NCBI GenBank assembly: GCA_965524675.1
Contig: CBERPN010000076.1
Location: forward strand, 1-16,029
Source of the DNA: CALLQB01 sp036479275
GTDB taxonomy: Bacteria > Actinomycetota > Acidimicrobiia > Acidimicrobiales > SHLQ01
DNA length: 16,029 nucleotides
Direction: 5' to 3'
Position 1 is the first letter of the stretch, and every line of letters starts with the position of its first letter. Below the pieces are notes generated by a model that was not told the origin of the DNA, made no database searches, and saw only the letters and a program-made list of their open reading frames with translations. A program made the position numbers and the translations under genes. Positions 13,768-16,029 of this stretch are shown one piece after another.

Positions 13768-14820
13768 ATGAAATCACTCCCCCGTTACCGCACTGGCGAT
13801 TCCGGCCTGGATAGGGCTATCTCGGAGATTATCGAGCAAAGCGGCTCGCTCGAAGACCACGACCTAATCTTTGAGACAATCGTTTCGGCCTTGCGAATGG
13901 GACGCGAACGAGTCGACCGCGCCGACCTAAAGCTGGTTAACGCGGCGCTGAAAGAGCTGCGCTACGCATTTCATGTCTTTGAGCCGTACCGCGACGCCAA
14001 AAAATGCACCATCTTTGGCTCGGCACGTACGAAGACCGACGACCCTGCCTATGAGTGTGCTCGCGATTTCGGGGCGGCCATTGCTGCGCGCGACTGGATG
14101 GTTATGACCGGCGCTGGTCCAGGCATCATGGCTGCAGGCCTTGAAGGCGCAGGGGTCGAGAACAGTTTTGGCATCAATATTCAGCTGCCCTTTGAAGCGA
14201 GCGCCAACGAGTTCATCGCCGATGACCCAAAGCTGATCAACTTTCGATACTTCTTTACCCGCAAGGTGACATTCATGAAGGAGTCGCACGGCTACGCGCT
14301 TCTGCCCGGCGGCTTTGGCACGATGGACGAAGCGTTCGAACTGTTGACGTTGATGCAAACCGGCAAGTCGTTCCTCGCTCCGGTAGTTCTGCTCGATCCA
14401 CCCGGCGGTACCTACTGGAGCACATGGCGTGACTTCGTGGTGCGCGAGCTGCTGGGGAATGGCCTCATCAGCGAATCCGACCTCGACCTGGTGCTTCTAA
14501 CCGACAGCGTCGACGTCGCGGTCGACGAAATCTGCAGATTCTTTAACGTGTACCACTCGTCGCGCTATGTGGGTGCGCGCCTAGTCATTCGCCTTAGCCG
14601 AGAGCTTTCCGATGCTGAGTTGACGATGCTCAACAAGGAGTTCGGCGACATCATCGAATCCGGACAAATCGAGCGAATCGACATCACCCAATCCGAAATC
14701 GAAGACCACGACGCACTCGACATGCATCGCATAGCGTTCAGGTTCAACCGCGCAGGCCACGCCCGTCTTCGTCAAATGATCGACCTAATCAACGATCACG
14801 AGCCAATATCGCCATCTTGA
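13768..14820 (+). CDS. LOG-family Rossmann-fold nucleotide-binding protein (long form)
   Basis: A 350-residue member of the LOG/TIGR00730 lysine-decarboxylase-like family. Known members release free bases from nucleoside monophosphates (phosphoribohydrolase activity), but the substrate here is unknown. The core at about 78-270 contains TIFGSAR at 81-87, the phosphate loop TGAGPGIM at 114-121, FTRKVTFMKES at about 163-173, and the signature PGGFGTMDE at 180-188. The N-terminal 75 residues are helical. A further C-terminal domain at about 265-345 (RYVGARLVIRLSRELSDAEL onward) is absent from short LOG proteins and looks like a small alpha/beta regulatory domain; this long form occurs in actinobacteria. 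ATG at 13768 is the only well-placed start. It follows the SDR gene by 17 bp. Confidence 0.9.
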   Translation: MKSLPRYRTGDSGLDRAISEIIEQSGSLEDHDLIFETIVSALRMGRERVDRADLKLVNAALKELRYAFHVFEPYRDAKKCTIFGSARTKTDDPAYECARDFGAAIAARDWMVMTGAGPGIMAAGLEGAGVENSFGINIQLPFEASANEFIADDPKLINFRYFFTRKVTFMKESHGYALLPGGFGTMDEAFELLTLMQTGKSFLAPVVLLDPPGGTYWSTWRDFVVRELLGNGLISESDLDLVLLTDSVDVAVDEICRFFNVYHSSRYVGARLVIRLSRELSDAELTMLNKEFGDIIESGQIERIDITQSEIEDHDALDMHRIAFRFNRAGHARLRQMIDLINDHEPISPS

Positions 14821-14831
14821 GGGCCCAGCAC

Positions 14832-14837
14832 TAGGGT
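14832..14837 (+). promoter_or_regulatory. -10 box of the flavin-dependent oxidoreductase gene, leaderless type
   Basis: TAGGGT lies 7 nt before the ATG at 14845, within agcactagggtccgagga. The arrangement copies that of the gene before it, including the AGCACTAG word. GGGCCC-agcacta-GGGTCC around it can also pair as a weak hairpin with one G-T, possibly ending the LOG-family message. Confidence 0.5.
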
Positions 14838-14844
14838 CCGAGGA

Positions 14845-15996
14845 ATGAGAGTTGGAGCATTCCTGTTTGGTGGAGTTGAGATGGACGACGCTGGCGCTGG
14901 GCCGCCAGCTCCAACCGATCGCAGGGTCACCAAGGAGCAGGCTTGGCAAGCCGCCGAGCAACTCCTCAACACCGGTGTACTGTGCGACAAGCTCGGCTAC
15001 GACAGCTTCTGGCTCACCGAACATCACTTTCAGTACGAAGGCTACGAGATCATGCCCAATGGCTTGATGTTCGGCGCCATTTTGGCCGAGCGAACCGAAC
15101 AGATTCGGATTGGCACAATGTTCAACATTGTTGGGCAGTGGCACCCACTTCGCTTGGCCGAAGACTTCGCGACCATGCACAACATCTCGGGAGGCCGAGG
15201 CATTCTCGGTGTAGGGCGAGGCACCGTGCCGCGAGAGGCACAGGCGCTGGGAACCGACGTAGGAAGCGCCGACAACCCCGACCAAGTCGAGGCCGACGAG
15301 TTCAACCGCAAACAGTTCAACGAAGCAATGCAGGTTATTGATCTTGCGCTGAACAACGAGACCTTCAGCTTTGATGGCGATATCTATCAGTTCCCTCCGC
15401 CAGGCATTCCCGATCGCGGTGGCTTCGTCGAGCAACTGACCCTAATTCCCCGCCCACTTACCGAGTTCGAAACCTGGCAAGCCATCACGTCTCCAAAAAG
15501 CCTTGAGGATGTCCCGAAGTCGGGCCGAGGCGGCGTATTCTGGTTAAAGAACTACAAGTTCGCCAAACAATTCTGGGATCGATACGCCGAAGTGCACGAC
15601 GAGACCTTCGGGGGCTCGCTCGCCCCTGGCGCCAAACGTACGCTGGTAATTAACCCGTGCATTGGCGACAGCAAGGAAGAGGCCATGAAAGCGGTTCGCC
15701 CTGGTCACGACGAGTACTGGAAGTTTCTGAGCCCCTACGGGTGGAGCAGCGGCTACATGGGCCCGGACGGAAAGCCTGCAGTATCTGGGATGACACCCAC
15801 CCTCGAAGACTCGATCGAGAACAAGACGTTTCTGGTGGGAACCGCCGACGACATCTTGGCCGATATTGCGTTCTACGACGAGCTACTCGGCGGCCTAGAA
15901 AACTTGGTCATCTTCCCGAACCTGTCCGGCGACTCTTACGCTCGCAGCAACGAGCAGTTCCAACGCTTCGCCGAAGAAGTGATGCCAAGGCTATAA
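14845..15996 (+). CDS. Luciferase-like (LLM class) flavin-dependent oxidoreductase
   Basis: A 383-residue bacterial-luciferase-like monooxygenase or oxidoreductase, expected to use FMN or F420 in a TIM-barrel fold. Landmarks are MRVGAFLF at the first strand, GYDSFWLTEHHF at 51-62 (typical of this group), IRIGTM at 87-92, HPLRLAEDFATMHNISGGRG at 100-119, and GVGRG at 122-126. The late LVGTADDILADI segment is the usual cofactor-proximal motif. The substrate is unknown; luminescence is not implied, as no luxB, luxC or luxE genes are near. Length is complete. ATG at 14845 is supported by the -10 box 7 nt upstream and by the first beta strand starting immediately. It is the last gene in the window. 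Confidence 0.93.
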   Translation: MRVGAFLFGGVEMDDAGAGPPAPTDRRVTKEQAWQAAEQLLNTGVLCDKLGYDSFWLTEHHFQYEGYEIMPNGLMFGAILAERTEQIRIGTMFNIVGQWHPLRLAEDFATMHNISGGRGILGVGRGTVPREAQALGTDVGSADNPDQVEADEFNRKQFNEAMQVIDLALNNETFSFDGDIYQFPPPGIPDRGGFVEQLTLIPRPLTEFETWQAITSPKSLEDVPKSGRGGVFWLKNYKFAKQFWDRYAEVHDETFGGSLAPGAKRTLVINPCIGDSKEEAMKAVRPGHDEYWKFLSPYGWSSGYMGPDGKPAVSGMTPTLEDSIENKTFLVGTADDILADIAFYDELLGGLENLVIFPNLSGDSYARSNEQFQRFAEEVMPRL

Positions 15997-16029
15997 CCTT
16001 TCTCCGCCTTCGGCTCCGGCGCTTCGCTA

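Noticed and set aside
14845..15996. Bioluminescence luciferase
   Set aside because: The luciferase-like fold covers many oxidoreductases, and no other lux gene is present.

Overview
The window looks like a chromosomal segment of a high-GC actinobacterium. I infer an Acidimicrobiia-like, probably uncultivated lineage, from the long-form transaldolase next to transketolase, TrmI, GTG starts, actinobacterial TANNNT -10 boxes placed for leaderless mRNAs, and an amidase/SDR/luciferase-like oxidoreductase repertoire. Taxonomy is inference only. I found no rRNA, tRNA, CRISPR array, transposase or phage structural gene.

Region 1 (1-1947, minus strand) is a tight five-gene unit. In transcription order it holds a two-helix holin-like membrane protein, a one-helix small membrane protein, a Lys/Arg-rich basic protein, tRNA m1A58 methyltransferase (trmI), and the first 68 codons of a lipoprotein that runs off the left edge. 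Spacings are 2, 8 and 26 bp, then a 4-bp GTGA overlap. The 247-base gap 1948-2194 holds a candidate promoter and GC-rich hairpins. Region 2 (2195-4304, minus strand) is a D-Ala-D-Ala carboxypeptidase (DacB/PBP4, peptidase S13) followed by a stand-alone LON-domain protein. A small protein of unknown function (4346-4735) is transcribed divergently.

Region 3 (4878-8043, plus strand) is the non-oxidative pentose phosphate pair transketolase and transaldolase, both complete with catalytic residues. Region 4 (8059-9887, minus strand) is the most unusual part. It holds a pentapeptide-repeat protein fused to a two-helix potassium-channel module (filter TLGYGD), joined by a TGATG junction to an HDOD signalling protein. 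Sampled lines here are about 67-70% GC against about 53-58% in sampled neighbours, so the module may be acquired. Just upstream lies a reading frame broken by a single in-frame TAG (9949-10515), read as a decaying pseudogene.

Region 5 (10543-15996, plus strand) is a series of metabolic genes: a CpdA-like metallophosphoesterase, an amidase-signature hydrolase, a short-chain dehydrogenase, a LOG-family Rossmann protein and a luciferase-like flavin-dependent oxidoreductase. The last two starts sit 6-7 nt behind near-identical -10 boxes (AGCACTAG-G-GTC), the arrangement expected of leaderless transcripts. Most of the window is ordinary housekeeping and catabolic content. The channel/HDOD pair and the interrupted gene beside it deserve the closest look.
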